This document shows positions 63,068 through 64,000 of a stretch of 64,000 nucleotides of DNA, in pieces. The DNA comes from Streptomyces thinghirensis. Its GTDB lineage: Bacteria > Actinomycetota > Actinomycetia > Streptomycetales > Streptomycetaceae. How positions within the stretch are numbered: the first letter of the stretch is position 1; the number at the start of each line of letters is the position of its first letter. Location: assembly GCA_021502835.1 (NCBI GenBank), contig JAKFGP010000028.1, positions 82,442-146,441 on the forward strand. Reading direction: 5' to 3'. The notes under the pieces are model-generated. The model was given only the letters and a program-made list of their open reading frames with translations. It was not told where the DNA came from and ran no database searches. The position numbers and the translations under genes are program-made.

Positions 63068-64000
63068 CGGAGGGCCTCCTTGGGCTGGTTCGGGATGTCG
63101 GGGCCGGTCAGGGCGAAGAACACGTCGTCGAGGTCGGGGGTGTGCACGATCAGTTCGTCGCCTGGCCTCGACGCCGGCTGAGTCCAGCCGGTCGGGGACG
63201 GTACGCAGCTCGCTGGCTGCCGTCGCTGGGGAGCCGCAGTGCCAGTGCCTCGTCGTCCCGGGTGACCTCGTGTAGCGCGGGGCGGCGCGCTGGTAGGCGG
63301 CCGGGTCGGTGAAGCGGGAGCCGGATGTGTCCGCCGGGGATGAGCCGCTTCAGTTCCTCGGCGCTGCCCTGGGCGGCGATCCGGCCGTCGTTGAGTACGG
63401 CGATGCGGTCGGCGAGCTGGTCGGCCTCTTGGAGGTACTGGGTGGTGAGGAAGACGGTGACGCCGTCGGTAACGAGTTCACGGATGATCTGCCGCATGTT
63501 GTGGCGGGAGCGGGGGTCGAGGCCGGTGGTGGGTTCGTCGAGGAAGATGATGCGGGGGTTGCCGACGAGGGTCATGGCGATGCCCAGGCGGCGCTTCATG
63601 CCGCCGGAGTAGGTGGCGGCGGGCTTCTTCGCCGCCTCGGTGAGGTCGAAGCGTGCCAGCAGTTCGGCGGCGACCCGCCGCCCCCTCGCCCTTGGAGAGG
63701 TGGTGCAGGTCGGCCATAGGGGAGCATGTTCTCCTCAGCCAGTGATCAGGCCGCCGACGGCGGAGCATTGCCCGGTGAACACCGATCGCCGCCCGCACCG
63801 CCTGCAGTTGGCGGCGAGGTCAGTGGCCGCCGACAGCGGATCTCAACGGAGGCGGGATCAGGCGGGACGAGGGTGGAGAGGATCTTGTTGTAGAAAATTT
63901 TTCCGTCGCCGTTCGAGCCGAGCAGGGCGGACACGGACCCGGTCGGGATGCGCGGGTTGATGCCGTCGGAGACGCCCTTGTCGCCGTAAGGACTTGCGCA
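63064..64000 (-). CDS. Daunorubicin-resistance-type ABC exporter ATPase (DrrA-like), 5' end outside window
   Basis: ATPase partner of the DrrB-like permease. Stop TGA at 63064-63066. Signature and Walker B: MKRRLGIAMTLVGNPRIIFL, DEPTTGLDPRSRHNMRQIIR, then VTVFLTTQYLQEADQLADRI and the DrrA C-terminal part (LRLPSDGSQRA). The Walker A region near 63900 reads LLGSNGDGKIFYNKILSTLV where GPNGAGKTTTVK would be expected, so the P-loop is poorly preserved here and the DNA is unusually A/T-rich (a GAAAAATTTTC-like run). Breaks near 63710, 63770, 63820, 63290 and 63180. The start lies beyond position 64000. Confidence 0.85.

Overview
The window is high-GC actinobacterial DNA, almost certainly a Streptomyces chromosome. 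Evidence: strong third-position G/C bias, GTG and TTG starts, ATGA/GTGA gene overlaps, a DasR-type element before a GH18 chitinase, a typical Streptomyces GC-rich dispersed repeat, and the conserved block dxr - M50 protease - ispG - GNAT - GNAT - proS. There are no rRNA or tRNA genes, CRISPR arrays, insertion sequences or phage genes that I can see. Nearly every gene, including the normally essential dxr, ispG and proS, carries one or more single-base frame breaks, and three genes carry an in-frame TAG. Because indispensable genes are hit as often as accessory ones, I read these as base-calling errors in an unpolished assembly. Genes are therefore given as whole CDS spans, with the breaks noted.

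Layout. 1-3.1 kb: start of an AsnC/Lrp regulator, divergent from an aldehyde dehydrogenase and a PotD-like binding protein. 3.1-9.4 kb: HXXEE membrane protein, secreted serine hydrolase, glycerophosphodiesterase, adenosine deaminase, DUF4190 membrane protein, an 800-bp repeat-filled gap with a 46-bp minisatellite, and a NADAR protein. 9.6-16.8 kb: second aldehyde dehydrogenase, complete PotD-A-B-C polyamine importer and an FAD amine oxidase. 16.9-20.9 kb: small hypothetical, GH18 chitinase, PAP2 phosphatase, TPR protein. 21.2-28.7 kb: gabT, a P-loop membrane protein, a PucR regulator and a succinate-semialdehyde dehydrogenase. 28.8-34.8 kb: TetR/methyltransferase pair, GT4 and GT87-like glycosyltransferases, a two-component system. 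34.8-52.5 kb: a large carbohydrate locus. 52.7-64 kb: acyl-CoA dehydrogenase, the dxr-ispG-proS housekeeping block, and a drug-type ABC-2 exporter running off the end.

Two systems stand out. (1) Putrescine catabolism: uptake by PotABCD, oxidation by the FAD oxidase, aminobutyraldehyde dehydrogenase, GabT and succinate-semialdehyde dehydrogenase together lead from putrescine through GABA to succinate. (2) The 34.8-52.5 kb locus has the enzyme set expected for complete xyloglucan utilisation. It encodes secreted GH74 and GH12 endo-enzymes, a lipoprotein-dependent sugar importer with two permeases and no ATPase, and apparently cytoplasmic GH95 fucosidase, GH42 galactosidase, GH31 xylosidase and GH3 glucosidase. 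It also has its own LacI regulator. The palindrome TGTCGAAGCGCTTCGACA or close variants occurs twice before lacI and once between the divergent GH3 and transporter genes, which marks a probable local regulon.
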